The notes: generated by a model not told the origin, from the letters alone. Shown: positions 52,514 to 62,350, counted from the stretch's first letter. The stretch is DNA of 64,000 bases from an uncultured Bacteroides sp. (GCA_902388495.1 CABMPP010000005.1:1-64000), one strand, 5' to 3'. Numbers and translations are program-made.

Positions 52514-53683
52514 TTAATTGGAATACTGATACAGCTTCAAATCAAACTTCTGCACCATCACCAGCAAGTGGTCGAATATATCAGACTGAATGCGTTCGTA
52601 CTCCTTCCAAACTTTATTGCGTGAAAAGAAGTAGACCTGAATAGGTACACCGTAAGTCGTCGGTTCCTTCTGACTGATAATCAAATCCATATCTTGGTTC
52701 ACCACCGGGAGGCTGCATAAGTAGCGTTCGATATAGATACGATAGAGTTGTGCATTGGTGGGTACCTCTCCCTCTGCCGGCTGATAATCGGCCATTAGAG
52801 GAACCTCTTTGCGGATTGTGTCCAGCATCTCCGGCGTGCAGAACTTCAGTGTTGTCATATCCAGGTAGATATTCTTATTCACCCGGCGCCCACCGCTCTC
52901 CTGCATGCCGCGCCAGTTCTGGAAAGAGTTGTTCACAAGTGTATAAGGTGGTACGGTAGAGATAGTTTCATCCCAGTTACGTATTTTCACCGTATTCAGC
53001 GTTATTTCCTCCACCGTACCGTTAGCGACGCCGTTGGGCAACGCTATCCAGTCTCCGATACGCAGCATGTCATTGGCAGAAAGCTGTACGCCTGCCACAA
53101 ATCCCAGAATACTATCCTTAAAAACCAACATCAGCACCGCCGCCGAAGCACCCAGTCCGGCAAACAGAGTCATAGGAGACTTATTCATCAGCACGGAAAT
53201 AATAACAATACCGCCTACAAAAAACAGTATCACCTGAAGCACCTGGACAAATCCCTTCATCGGCCGGTTCTTCTGCTTCCCCTTCGAATTATACACATCG
53301 AATATCACCAGCAACAGGCCGTTGATAGTAAACAGCACTGCCGCAATGATATAAACGATGCATACCTTCTGCGAGAAGTCCAGCATCTCCTTTCCCCGCA
53401 CAAAGGCAAAAGGAAGCAGAAAGTAAATCAGGATTCCCGGCAGGATATGGATCAGGTGATGCACCACTTTCCGTTGCATAAGTAAGGTATTCCAGCGGTG
53501 AGGAGACCGTTTGGTATAATGCTTCATGCCTCCTACGAATATTGCCTGGCACAGATAGTCCAAGCCTATCGACAGTCCTACCATCAACAATGCAATAATC
53601 GTTTCATCAAACATGTCAGCAAACTTCGGGTCTACTCCCCACCCTATCAGGATCTTGTTCATCCATCCTCCTAAGCTCATCAT
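52514..53683 (-). CDS. Mechanosensitive ion channel, MscS family (YbdG-like)
   Basis: 389 residues. Four to five transmembrane helices, then the pore helix AGLGASAAVLMLVFKDSILG, the beta domain DWIALPNGVANGTVEEITL and TVKIRNWDETISTVPPYTLV, where the N-W-D-x-T-I-x-x-x-P-P-Y-x-L pattern is typical of YbdG-type channels. It releases solutes on hypo-osmotic shock. Two start codons lie side by side (MM); either is possible. Probably monocistronic. Confidence 0.85.
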   Translation of the reverse strand: MMSLGGWMNKILIGWGVDPKFADMFDETIIALLMVGLSIGLDYLCQAIFVGGMKHYTKRSPHRWNTLLMQRKVVHHLIHILPGILIYFLLPFAFVRGKEMLDFSQKVCIVYIIAAVLFTINGLLLVIFDVYNSKGKQKNRPMKGFVQVLQVILFFVGGIVIISVLMNKSPMTLFAGLGASAAVLMLVFKDSILGFVAGVQLSANDMLRIGDWIALPNGVANGTVEEITLNTVKIRNWDETISTVPPYTLVNNSFQNWRGMQESGGRRVNKNIYLDMTTLKFCTPEMLDTIRKEVPLMADYQPAEGEVPTNAQLYRIYIERYLCSLPVVNQDMDLIISQKEPTTYGVPIQVYFFSRNKVWKEYERIQSDIFDHLLVMVQKFDLKLYQYSN

Positions 53684-53867
53684 AAAGTTTCTTTTTGCAG
53701 TTCTTTATTTATATAACAAATCAGAGATAAAGATGTTTTAGTAACCCTTCCAGAAGCACTTATCAATAAAAATACAAGAGAGCAGCGTGTTTTTTATCAA
53801 AACATAATAGAATTTATTTTAAATTGACTTACTTCGCAATCATAAAAACTTCTAAAAACACATTTGC

Positions 53868-55382
53868 ATGAAAAGGAACCACTTTATTTTCACAGCTCTG
53901 TTCTTGCTCAGCCTTATGAGCAGCTGTTCCAAAGATAATGATGAGAACAATGGAGGCGGAGGAAAAGAAACTCCGGACGAACGTGTCACTACGGACGAAA
54001 TCTACTATGCCAACCAGTTTGCCGACGATATATTATCGGATGTATATTTATGGAAACGGGAGATCAGTGCAGGCATTAAGCTGCTGGATCCGGATACGAA
54101 TGAAGATCCTATCAAAACCGTCAATGATATCCGCTACAAAGAAAATGGGAAGGAGGTAGACAGGTGGACAATGCTGACGAATGACTATGAGGGCCTGACA
54201 AGCGGTATGCAAGGTGTTGCAACTACCTATGGCTATGATTTAATGCTCGGAAAGTTTTCAAACACCGGTACATACTTTTTCATTGTGAGCTATGTTTATG
54301 AAAACAGTCCGGCAGCAAAAGCAGGTATGAAGCGTGGCGATATTATTATTTCCCTGAACGGACAAGATATCACGGAAGCTAACTATCTGGACGCCTTATA
54401 CAGTTCCAGTATCACACTCGGCATGGGAGTTCAAACAGACAAAGGCATTGCTAAGGGCGAAAACATGTCCCTTACCTCCATCAGGATGTACGAAAACCCG
54501 ATACTTGCCACTAAAATCTTTGATTGTGCCGGCAAAAAGGTAGGTTATCTTGCATACAGTGGCTTTGACATAGAATCCGTATTCAAATTAAAAGAAATAT
54601 GCGGTGAGTTCAAAGAAGCAGGAGTTACCGAACTAATCCTTGACCTCCGCTATAATGGAGGTGGCTACGTCTTTACAGAACTGGCGTTGGCATCTATGCT
54701 GGCACCCCAGGCAAATGTGGACAACAAAGACATTTACGAAACCGAGATCTGGAATGATGACTATATGGCTTATTTCAAATCGCAGGGGGAGGACTTAAAT
54801 ACTTATTTTGGCACTGCCTTTGCAATTCGTGACACCGGTGGCAATCTCATAAGTATCGATACAAAAGGGTATAATATCGGATTAAAGAAGATCTATGCCT
54901 TGATAAGCAGCGGCACGGCATCAGCCTCCGAATCGATTCTGATAGGTTTAATGCCTTATATGGACATAGAACTCATCGGAACGAATTCACATGGCAAATA
55001 TTGTACAGGGATGACGCTCGCTCCCAAAGATGTATATGTAGACAAAAACGGGAAGGATGTATCTCCCAAGGAAATCAAGAATTGGGGAATTTACGTCATG
55101 ATCAACCGCTATGCGGACAAGAATGGGGAGAACCCGTGCATGCCCGACGGCCTGACTCCTCCCCTGGGCAATGAGATACAAGATGATCCGATGGATGGAT
55201 ATCAATTGGGAGATGAGCAGGAAACAATGCTGAGAGAAGCTCTCCTCAGAGCCGGAAAGACAGACATCCCGCCGACAACTCGTAGTATCAGCGGCCTCAG
55301 ATATGATACGAAGTTTATTCCTACCAGTCCACTGTTCGGCAAACGTATTGACAACAGTATCTTGGAGAAAATCAGGAAATAG
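53868..55382 (+). CDS. S41 family peptidase lipoprotein with PDZ domain (second copy)
   Basis: 504 residues, lipobox MSSC (Cys about 20), Gly/Asn/Asp-rich linker, PDZ domain (about 135-190; AAKAGMKRGDIIISLNG), and the protease core with DLRYNGGG and T-A-S352-A-S-E. Same architecture as the S41 gene at 44583, about 9 kb away, but diverged. It degrades or processes cell-envelope proteins. CACATTTG ends 2 bases before the ATG, a partial match to a -7 box, which hints at a leaderless transcript but is weak. Convergent with the response-regulator gene, 7 bases apart. Confidence 0.85.
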   Translation: MKRNHFIFTALFLLSLMSSCSKDNDENNGGGGKETPDERVTTDEIYYANQFADDILSDVYLWKREISAGIKLLDPDTNEDPIKTVNDIRYKENGKEVDRWTMLTNDYEGLTSGMQGVATTYGYDLMLGKFSNTGTYFFIVSYVYENSPAAKAGMKRGDIIISLNGQDITEANYLDALYSSSITLGMGVQTDKGIAKGENMSLTSIRMYENPILATKIFDCAGKKVGYLAYSGFDIESVFKLKEICGEFKEAGVTELILDLRYNGGGYVFTELALASMLAPQANVDNKDIYETEIWNDDYMAYFKSQGEDLNTYFGTAFAIRDTGGNLISIDTKGYNIGLKKIYALISSGTASASESILIGLMPYMDIELIGTNSHGKYCTGMTLAPKDVYVDKNGKDVSPKEIKNWGIYVMINRYADKNGENPCMPDGLTPPLGNEIQDDPMDGYQLGDEQETMLREALLRAGKTDIPPTTRSISGLRYDTKFIPTSPLFGKRIDNSILEKIRK

Positions 55383-55389
55383 CCGTAGC

Positions 55390-56070
55390 TCAATCTGCAT
55401 CGGCCATAAGCACATATCCTTTTTTCATCAACGACTCAATCTTTACGGTTGGGTCGTTTTTTAATGCCTTCCTCAGATAAGTAATCTGAACATTCAGAGC
55501 AAGCGAATTGGAATAAGAGCTACTTCCCCACACAGTTTCCAGCAAGCGGTCGCGGGCAACGGAGACATTCTTGTTCAACGCAAGCAGACGAAGAATATCC
55601 GCCTGGCGGGAGGTTATCAGAACTTTACTGTTTCCGGTACGGATTTCATTGGTGCTGTAGTTGAATACGGAATTGCCGAAGGAATAGGTCTCCTCTTCCA
55701 CCACCTCGGACAGTTGCGAGGCGAAGCGTTCGCGGATGCGGGCAATCAGTTCCTCGGGATAGAAAGGCTTGGCAAGGTAGTCGTTGGCGCGAAGCTGAAA
55801 GCCTTGAAGGCGATCGGCTTTGTCGCTGCGGTCGGAAAGGAAGAAGATGAGTACGTGTCGGTCCGCTTCACGGATTCGTTCGGCTACTTCGAAGCCGTTA
55901 AGGCCGGGCATATTGATATCAAGCAGAACAAGGTCGGGCTTGACGAGGGGGAATTGTTCGAGAGCGATCGTACCGTTACCGGCATAAACCACCTCATAGC
56001 CTTCTTTTTCGAGAAAGCGCTTCAGAAGCATGGAGTACTTCAGGTCATCGTCGGCAAAAAGAATTTTCAT
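55390..56070 (-). CDS. OmpR-type response regulator
   Basis: 226 residues. Receiver: LFADDDLK acidic pocket, phospho-Asp in LVLLDINMPG, switch Ser in FFLSDRS, Lys in YLAKPFYPEE. C-terminal winged helix (about 130-225; LITSRQADILRLLALNKN, WGSSSYSNSLALNVQITYLRK shown by its parts). It pairs with the histidine kinase gene 31 bases upstream on the same strand; the B. fragilis RprXY pair has this order and size, but identity is not claimed. Likely targets include the divergent GLPGLI operon. Confidence 0.88.
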   Translation of the reverse strand: MKILFADDDLKYSMLLKRFLEKEGYEVVYAGNGTIALEQFPLVKPDLVLLDINMPGLNGFEVAERIREADRHVLIFFLSDRSDKADRLQGFQLRANDYLAKPFYPEELIARIRERFASQLSEVVEEETYSFGNSVFNYSTNEIRTGNSKVLITSRQADILRLLALNKNVSVARDRLLETVWGSSSYSNSLALNVQITYLRKALKNDPTVKIESLMKKGYVLMADAD

Positions 56071-56101
56071 TAATTAAAAATTAAAAGTGAAAAGTTGGGG
56101 G

Positions 56102-57592
56102 TTATTGGGGGATATGGATTTCGAGGGTGGTACCTTTATCAACCTGGCTCGTCAAGGAGATTGTGCCGCGATGGGCTTCTACAAGCAGTTTGACGTAGCT
56201 CAGGCCCAGGCCGATACCGGGTAGCGATCGGTCGGGCAGGTTGCTGCTACGATAGAACTTATCGAATACGCGGGCTTGCTCGGAGGCGGGGATGCCGATA
56301 CCATTGTCCGCAACTTTAAGGGTCAGCTGATGGTCGTGCAGGACACAACTTATCAGGATATGGACAGAAGAGCCGGAGTATTTTACGGCATTCTCTATCA
56401 GATTGCTGATAATATTGGCAATGTGCACCGGGTCGGCGGTGACGAGGAGAGGATCTGCAAGTTGCGTTTCAAAAGTCACTTGTTTACCTTCGGGAGCATG
56501 TTGCAGACGTATCAGTTTCTCTACTACCGGTTTCAGATCGAAGGTGCTCAGGGAAAGTTGAGTCTGTTCATCATCGGCGCGGGTCATGTCGCGCAACTTC
56601 TGCAGATAGGCCGAGAGGTTATCGAGTTCGGAAATGGAGTCACGCACCACTTCGTCCATCGCCTGTTCGTCGATGCGCATGGCCTTATCGTTAAGGAAAG
56701 AGACGCACATCTTCAAGGCTTGCACGGGGCGTTTCAGTTCGTGTATCATGGTGTTTACAAAACTTTTGCGCAGTTCGTCAATGCGGCGTTGTTTCAAGAT
56801 GGTCTTAATCTGGAACCAAAGGCAGACTGCCAGCAAGAGTATCATAAACAAACTGCCAAGGAGCTGCCAACCCATGCGCAGCAGAAGGGTATGGGGCATT
56901 ACCTGCACATCTATCTGTACCAACTGGCGCTTCATGGGGTTATAAGGATAAACTACGCGGACGGTAGGATACAGGCGGCTGCCAATCTTTTCTACCGTTT
57001 CTACCCATTGATAGAGCGTGTCCTTCGGCAAAATCAGTTCGGTACGGAAGGTCATGCCGTCGAGCCTTGTGGCAAGCACGGAGTCGAAGCGCTGCAAGGT
57101 GAAAGGAACGTCGACCTGCAACAGGTAGGCAGCCATTGCATGACTGAAACTCATATCCAACAGAAAACCACTTTCATCACGTATCACGATTGTATCCAGA
57201 TAGGCAACGCTGTCCTTTCCCACCCCAGGAAGGGAAATGCCGGCCTTGACGGCTTCCTGCAGTTTGTCGGTGGCATCGTCAGTCACGGAACCGACGATAT
57301 AAACGCGCGTACAGTGTTCCTCAGGCTGGGACACCGAGTCCTGCTTACTCATCTCTATATTGACACTGGATCTGAAAAAGGGATTATTCGACTTTCCGAA
57401 TACCTTCTTGGGCTGTTCCTGCCGGATAGAATCATTCAGTGCAACAGCTTCCATCACCCGCTGACGTATCTCTCCGGCATATTCTTCGTTCTTATACTGA
57501 TACTGGTTCCACAGCCAATACCCCTGCCCCGCTATTATCAGCAGCATGGATATCAGCGACAACGCCCATACTATCTTAATTCTTCGTTCCAT
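56102..57592 (-). CDS. Membrane sensor histidine kinase
   Basis: 496 residues from M at 57592 (-7 box at 57619-57626 overlaps the longer form). Transmembrane helix about 5-27, periplasmic sensor about 30-245, second helix about 250-272, then HisKA with NTMIHELKRPVQALK and HATPase_c (IISNLIENAVKYS, VADNGIGIP, PGIGLGLSY). Complete catalytic core. It is expected to phosphorylate the OmpR-type regulator directly downstream. The sensor domain has no family I recognise. Confidence 0.88.
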   Translation of the reverse strand: MERRIKIVWALSLISMLLIIAGQGYWLWNQYQYKNEEYAGEIRQRVMEAVALNDSIRQEQPKKVFGKSNNPFFRSSVNIEMSKQDSVSQPEEHCTRVYIVGSVTDDATDKLQEAVKAGISLPGVGKDSVAYLDTIVIRDESGFLLDMSFSHAMAAYLLQVDVPFTLQRFDSVLATRLDGMTFRTELILPKDTLYQWVETVEKIGSRLYPTVRVVYPYNPMKRQLVQIDVQVMPHTLLLRMGWQLLGSLFMILLLAVCLWFQIKTILKQRRIDELRKSFVNTMIHELKRPVQALKMCVSFLNDKAMRIDEQAMDEVVRDSISELDNLSAYLQKLRDMTRADDEQTQLSLSTFDLKPVVEKLIRLQHAPEGKQVTFETQLADPLLVTADPVHIANIISNLIENAVKYSGSSVHILISCVLHDHQLTLKVADNGIGIPASEQARVFDKFYRSSNLPDRSLPGIGLGLSYVKLLVEAHRGTISLTSQVDKGTTLEIHIPQ

Positions 57593-57618
57593 TTTCCTCG
57601 CATTCGTTTTGTACAGCA

Positions 57619-57626
57619 CAAAGGTA
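57619..57626 (-). promoter_or_regulatory. -7 box of kinase-regulator operon
   Basis: TACCTTTG on the minus strand, 26 bases before the ATG at 57592. Confidence 0.6.
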
Positions 57627-57700
57627 GCCCTTTCCGGGAATCAGCAGTACGCGCGAGGCGGATATTTCAGACAGAGTAATATTTCAGTAATAACTTTCGT

Positions 57701-57731
57701 ACCCGTCAAACCGGGTTTCCGCATAGATTTG
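57701..57731 (+). promoter_or_regulatory. GLPGLI operon promoter with small inverted repeat
   Basis: -7 box TAGATTTG (57724-57731), 36 bases before the ATG. Just upstream ACCCG (57701-57705) and CGGGT (57712-57716) form an inverted repeat over the place of the -33 box, a candidate operator for the divergent two-component regulator. Confidence 0.4.
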
Positions 57732-57766
57732 CAGCAGAGAAACATAAACCCTAAAACGAAAAGAAG

Positions 57767-58636
57767 ATGAAAAAAAGAACCGCACTCACCGCATTGCTGG
57801 CATTCACAGCGCTGGCAATGCAAGCACAAATGAACATCAGCATCGGCACCGGGAAGGTCTTCAGGAAAGATACCATCGACCAGGTGGTATACAGAATGCA
57901 GTACGAAGTGGACGGCTGCACGGACACGCTGAAAAAGGAACGCTTCCAGGAAACAATGATGCTGGAAGTAGGCAAGAAATGTTCCCGATTCTACAGCTAC
58001 ACCAAGTATGTAGGCGACTCGGTACTGGCTGCCGACATTGCCAACAACGTTTCGCGCGAGGTAATGATAGAGCATAGCAAGCAGTTCGGACAAAGCAGGC
58101 TGAGCGAGCAGACCTACAAAAGATATCCGGCAGGCCGGGTAACCACCCTCGACGAGATAGCAGGAGACATCAACCGCCTGCGCTGCGAAGAAACGGAAGA
58201 ACGCCCGGTGTGGACGCTGACCACAGACACTGCAACCATTCTTTCGTATCTCTGCACCAAAGCAGAATGCCGGTTCAAAGGAAGAAACTGGACGGCTTGG
58301 TTCACTCCCGACGTTCCGTCCAGTGAAGGACCGTGGAAGCTGTTCGGACTGCCCGGATTGATATTGAAGGCGGAAGACAGTGAAGGACATTATTCTTTTA
58401 CCTGCACCGGCATAGAGCAATGCCACTCCTATCGCCCCCTACTCTTCAACGGCAAGGATTACGAACCGGTAAACCGCAAGGCATACAATAAAATCCACGA
58501 ACGGTACTATGCTGATCCCATAGGATTCATCACGGGAAGTATGCCCAATGTCAGTGTGACGGTCAGCGACGACCAGGGAAATAAGACAAAGAATCCTAAG
58601 AATATGCCTTATAACCCATTGGAACGGGAGAAATAA
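57767..58636 (+). CDS. GLPGLI family secreted protein
   Basis: 289 residues, signal peptide (AMQAQ, about residue 20). The name motif is LFGLPGLILKAED (about 208-220), with WTAWFTPDVPSSEGPWK just before it. The family is restricted to Bacteroidetes, is exported, and usually sits next to a TonB-receptor-like gene, as here (8 bases to the next gene). Function is unknown; suggestions of a link to envelope stress or metals are inference. Divergent from a two-component system. Confidence 0.82.
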   Translation: MKKRTALTALLAFTALAMQAQMNISIGTGKVFRKDTIDQVVYRMQYEVDGCTDTLKKERFQETMMLEVGKKCSRFYSYTKYVGDSVLAADIANNVSREVMIEHSKQFGQSRLSEQTYKRYPAGRVTTLDEIAGDINRLRCEETEERPVWTLTTDTATILSYLCTKAECRFKGRNWTAWFTPDVPSSEGPWKLFGLPGLILKAEDSEGHYSFTCTGIEQCHSYRPLLFNGKDYEPVNRKAYNKIHERYYADPIGFITGSMPNVSVTVSDDQGNKTKNPKNMPYNPLEREK

Positions 58637-58643
58637 ATATTTT

Positions 58644-61235
58644 ATGGAAAAGAGAATGATTGCATTACACCTGATAGGCTTACTGGCAGCAATCACCATC
58701 CAGTTGCAAGCACAAACCCTGAGTGGAACAGTGACCGATTCTGAAAGTCATCAACCGCTGGAGGGGGTTATGATCAGCGTGACACGCGGAAACATAACAA
58801 TAGATTATACGTTAACCGACTCCAAAGGCCAGTACTCGCTATCTTGGAAGTACAGCGGCACGTTGCAAGTCTCCGCCTCCCTGTTGGGCTATCGGCGGGA
58901 GGCGTGCGACGTCCGCCAGGGCCGTCGGTTGGACTTCGCGTTGCAACCCGAAGCCATCGCACTGAAGGAGGTCGTGATACGTCCGGGGCGCATCAGTACA
59001 CGAAAAGATACCGTCAGATACGACCTGGCACAGTTTGCATCGTCCAAGGACGTACATATCAAGGACGTGCTGAAGCGACTGCCGGGAGTGGATGTAGAAG
59101 AAAACGGGCAAGTAAAGTACAAAGGTAAAGCCATCGACCATTATTTTGTAGAAGGCATGGATGTTACGGGCGGACGATACAATCAAATCAACAACAACCT
59201 CAGTGCCAAGGCAGTGAAGTCGGCAGAGATCATGGAGAACTACCAGTCGGTAAAGGCACTGAAAGGTAAAATCAGTTCCGATGAAGTGGCACTGAACCTG
59301 AAGCTCGACCCAAAAGCCCACGACCAATGGATAGTAAACAGTACACTGGGAGTCGGTTGGAGCGACGGAACACCGGAAACGCACAACGGACAGGGCAGCG
59401 ACAACAACAGCACAGGCGAGTTCCTTTGGGAGGGCGCTGCCAATGCCCTGCAACTGGGAAAAGGTAACCAAAGCGTCTACAACTACAAGACAAACAACAA
59501 CGGCAAAGACCTCAGCCGCGAACAAAGCGTACTGATAAACAATGCCTCACAGGATATCCCCCTTCACAAATTCCTGACGCAGCCGGGCATCACCGCTCCG
59601 CTCGACAAAGAACGTCTGCTTTTCAACAAGACGCATACACTGAACGCCAACCGCATGTACAAATGGAACGATGAACGCTCGCTGCGCCTGCAAGCCGGAT
59701 ATACCCACGATCAAATCAGCCAGCAACGCGGAAACACACTGACCTATTATCAGCCGGACGACACCATAAGCATGGAAGAATCCTACCACTATCGTCTGCT
59801 GAGCGACGCCGGTCATGCAGAGGCACACTACGAAGACAACAACACCCGCCACTACCTGGCCAACCGCTTCCTCGTGGAGAGTGAAATAAACCGGGGCACC
59901 TCCCGCGAGTTGCAACAAACCGTCCGCACCTCACAACTGACAGCAAAGAACTTCTTCAATCTCATTCGCAACGAAGAAAAGGCAACCTGGGAATTCAACT
60001 CTGCAACACAATACGCGTATGTACCTTCTTCACTGTCCTTGTCCGACGGGAAAAGCAAGTTCCGGCAACAGAACCTCTACAGCGACAACAAAGCCAGTTA
60101 CCTGAAAAAGCGCAACGGTTTTACCCGCCAATACACTGCCGGCATGCAAGGCGAGTGGGCTACAGTGAAATACCATTCTCCTGCGAACGAAGAGCATCAT
60201 CCCCTATCGGAGGAGACATTCAATGCCTCCAACCTATCCTTCTACCTCTCCCCTTACTTTCAACTGGAACGGGATAAATGGCTGGGAAGCATCACCCTGC
60301 CCCTCAACTTCAAACGATATTTTGCACAGCAACGCTCTTTCTTATTCTTCAACCCATCGCTCTACCTGCGCTACCAACTCGATTATCATTGGCGCTTCTC
60401 CCTTTACGGCAGCCTGAACCGCTCCGCAGGAGACGTCACCGATCTGTGCCCTTTCAGTTATCAGACGGATTACCGTACGTGGAGGAATGCGAGTGGTCTC
60501 TTCCCCGTCAGCACCCGCCAGCTCTACAATCTTTACGGCGAATACAAGAATACCGTACAAGAATTCTTCGTCACCGCCACACTGGCCTATCAGCGCACGC
60601 ACTACAATACGCTGAACGAGCAAAGCATATCGGAAAACACCATCATCTACACCCGTCGTGAACACGCCAACCATACCGAAAACTGGTCGTTGCTCAGCAC
60701 CATTTCCAAAGGTTTCTACGACTGGAACCTGAAAACATCGCTCAACCTGCAATTGAGCCGCAGTACGGGGCAACAGCTAACGCAGATTTCCGGTACAAGC
60801 CTGCTGCAAAAGTACCGCTACGATTATCTGAAAGCAGAACCGAAACTTATCTGGTCACCCGCCGGCAGCTTTGAAGCCGAATATCACGCTACCATCGGTT
60901 ATGGCGGCAGTAAGATAGGTACCGACACGCACCTCACTCCGTTGCTGGACATCGTTCAGCGCCTGCACCTCACCTTCAGCATCGGACACGTCGACATCCG
61001 CCTCTCCGGAGAGCATTACCGGAACGACCTGAGTAACGATACACACCTCAACACCTTATTTGCAGATGCATCGCTCGTCTATAAAACAAAGAAGTGGCGG
61101 CTGGAAGCCAGCTTCAACAATCTGTTCAACAAGAAGGAGTATGCCTACACACTCTACTCTGCCACACAAAGCAGCACTTCATGGTTGAATATACGTCCGA
61201 GGGAGGGAATGGTAAAGGTAGGATATCAGTTTTGA
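58644..61235 (+). CDS. TonB-receptor-like outer-membrane protein with CarboxypepD_reg domain
   Basis: 863 residues. Signal peptide to LQAQ (about 23), a carboxypeptidase-regulatory-like domain (about 24-110; LSGTVTDSESHQPLEGVMIS, 20 residues), a plug-like region (LKEVVIRPGRI to AEIMENYQSVKALKG) and a long beta barrel ending GMVKVGYQF. No SusD partner follows, so it belongs to the outer-membrane beta-barrel/TonB-receptor-related group that accompanies GLPGLI proteins. The substrate is unknown. Last gene of the two-gene operon. Confidence 0.82.
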   Translation: MEKRMIALHLIGLLAAITIQLQAQTLSGTVTDSESHQPLEGVMISVTRGNITIDYTLTDSKGQYSLSWKYSGTLQVSASLLGYRREACDVRQGRRLDFALQPEAIALKEVVIRPGRISTRKDTVRYDLAQFASSKDVHIKDVLKRLPGVDVEENGQVKYKGKAIDHYFVEGMDVTGGRYNQINNNLSAKAVKSAEIMENYQSVKALKGKISSDEVALNLKLDPKAHDQWIVNSTLGVGWSDGTPETHNGQGSDNNSTGEFLWEGAANALQLGKGNQSVYNYKTNNNGKDLSREQSVLINNASQDIPLHKFLTQPGITAPLDKERLLFNKTHTLNANRMYKWNDERSLRLQAGYTHDQISQQRGNTLTYYQPDDTISMEESYHYRLLSDAGHAEAHYEDNNTRHYLANRFLVESEINRGTSRELQQTVRTSQLTAKNFFNLIRNEEKATWEFNSATQYAYVPSSLSLSDGKSKFRQQNLYSDNKASYLKKRNGFTRQYTAGMQGEWATVKYHSPANEEHHPLSEETFNASNLSFYLSPYFQLERDKWLGSITLPLNFKRYFAQQRSFLFFNPSLYLRYQLDYHWRFSLYGSLNRSAGDVTDLCPFSYQTDYRTWRNASGLFPVSTRQLYNLYGEYKNTVQEFFVTATLAYQRTHYNTLNEQSISENTIIYTRREHANHTENWSLLSTISKGFYDWNLKTSLNLQLSRSTGQQLTQISGTSLLQKYRYDYLKAEPKLIWSPAGSFEAEYHATIGYGGSKIGTDTHLTPLLDIVQRLHLTFSIGHVDIRLSGEHYRNDLSNDTHLNTLFADASLVYKTKKWRLEASFNNLFNKKEYAYTLYSATQSSTSWLNIRPREGMVKVGYQF

Positions 61236-61269
61236 GAATAGGGATATGATAATTAAATAAAGTAGGTTT

Positions 61270-61872
61270 TTAAACGTTTTCAAGATCTATATATTCTAGC
61301 AGTGACTTATACATTTGCCTTGATTCTTTACATACATCATTCATTGTTAGCAGCTTAAATCCATTCTTCTCATAGAATCTTATAGTTCTTTGAGAATTGT
61401 CATTGATAGCATCCACTGTGATGAATTGACATCCAGTCTTATTTCTTTTTATAAAACTTTGAACCAATGATCTTATAAGGAATGTGCCAATTCCCTGATC
61501 TTGGAAATTCTTATCAACTGCTAACCTTCCTATCTTAGCAGCAGGATACATTTTTTGATTTAGGAATTTCTCCCAAAACTCAAAATCTATTTTGCTTTTG
61601 CTATCTTCCATTTCATCTGCAAAATCTTGACGATCTGAAATACTTAATAAATCATTTGCAAGACTATAATATGCTATGATTTGACTGTCTGTTTCTATCA
61701 GAGTAGTAGTATATCGGAGATATTTTAGATAAACTTTTGAATCACTAATCAAAAAGTCGTTCAAATCAGCATTGCCACAATCAAACGACTTAAAAGTATA
61801 ATCCTTATTTAGTAGAGTCACTTTTATTTTTCCTAATTCAAGCAACTCCCAAAAATTAATAGAATGTTCCAC
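61270..61872 (-). CDS. GNAT acetyltransferase, possible toxin
   Basis: 200 residues. GNAT fold with acetyl-CoA-binding motif A KIGRLAVDKNFQDQGIGTFL (20 residues; Q-x-x-G-I-G) and motif B region RTIRFYEKNGF. The N-terminal FKSFDCGNADLNDFL is the mark of TacT/AtaT-type acetyltransferases, many of which are toxins that acetylate aminoacyl-tRNA. It overlaps the small upstream gene by 17 bases. AT content looks higher than in neighbours, as common in mobile accessory modules. A metabolic acetyltransferase cannot be excluded. Confidence 0.75.
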   Translation of the reverse strand: MEHSINFWELLELGKIKVTLLNKDYTFKSFDCGNADLNDFLISDSKVYLKYLRYTTTLIETDSQIIAYYSLANDLLSISDRQDFADEMEDSKSKIDFEFWEKFLNQKMYPAAKIGRLAVDKNFQDQGIGTFLIRSLVQSFIKRNKTGCQFITVDAINDNSQRTIRFYEKNGFKLLTMNDVCKESRQMYKSLLEYIDLENV

Positions 61873-62044
61873 CTGATATTGATGCTAATAGATTGTAGCT
61901 TTCCTCCATTTCCTTAATTTCTCTTTTCTTATCTTCCTCTTCTTCAGGTGTAAGTTTCTTAGTCAAAGATTCCACAAGATTCTTTCTGAATCTCTTTGCA
62001 TCTTCGCCTTTAAGAGTAGGGGTATTTTGAATCGGTCGAGCCAT
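61856..62044 (-). CDS. Small charged protein, candidate antitoxin to GNAT
   Basis: 62 residues, MARPIQNTPTLKGEDAKRFR at the start and a Lys/Glu-rich middle (LTPEEEEDKKREIKEMEESY), probably helical or disordered. It has no ribbon-helix-helix domain, unlike DUF1778 antitoxins usually paired with TacT-type toxins. The 3' end overlaps the GNAT start by 17 bases, so translation is coupled. I recall similar MARPI-starting proteins ahead of GNAT genes in Bacteroidales, which supports a conserved pair. Confidence 0.6.
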   Translation of the reverse strand: MARPIQNTPTLKGEDAKRFRKNLVESLTKKLTPEEEEDKKREIKEMEESYNLLASISGGTFY

Positions 62045-62103
62045 ATCTATCTTTTTTTATACTATATACTTAATACTTACACATCAACAGCATTATCATG
62101 GCA

Positions 62104-62111
62104 CAAAGATA
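62104..62111 (-). promoter_or_regulatory. -7 box of GNAT module
   Basis: TATCTTTG on the minus strand, 59 bases before the small gene's ATG. Confidence 0.55.
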
Positions 62112-62318
62112 ACGAATATACAAGTCAAATCTCTAATTGGTGGTTGATTAGCCTATATCCTTAACCTTTTTTAAAGGTCTACTATGAGTGTTGACTGTTA
62201 CGTGCCTATTTCTTTTACTTTCAGTATTTCTAATCCTAGGCAAGGTAAGAAAAATATTGTCCTTTTTCCCTTTTATAATTGAAGTAATTGCAGCAGATTC
62301 TGCAAAAGAATTAGTAAC

Positions 62319-62342
62319 GTCTCTATATAAGAGACAGCACAA
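62319..62342. repeat. Left inverted repeat of invertible segment
   Basis: A 24-base repeat whose exact reverse complement is at 62612-62635. It is itself partly palindromic (GTCTCT-ATATA-AGAGAC). The length fits the recombination sites of Bacteroides phase-variable promoters. Confidence 0.85.
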
Positions 62343-62350
62343 AGCACTGA

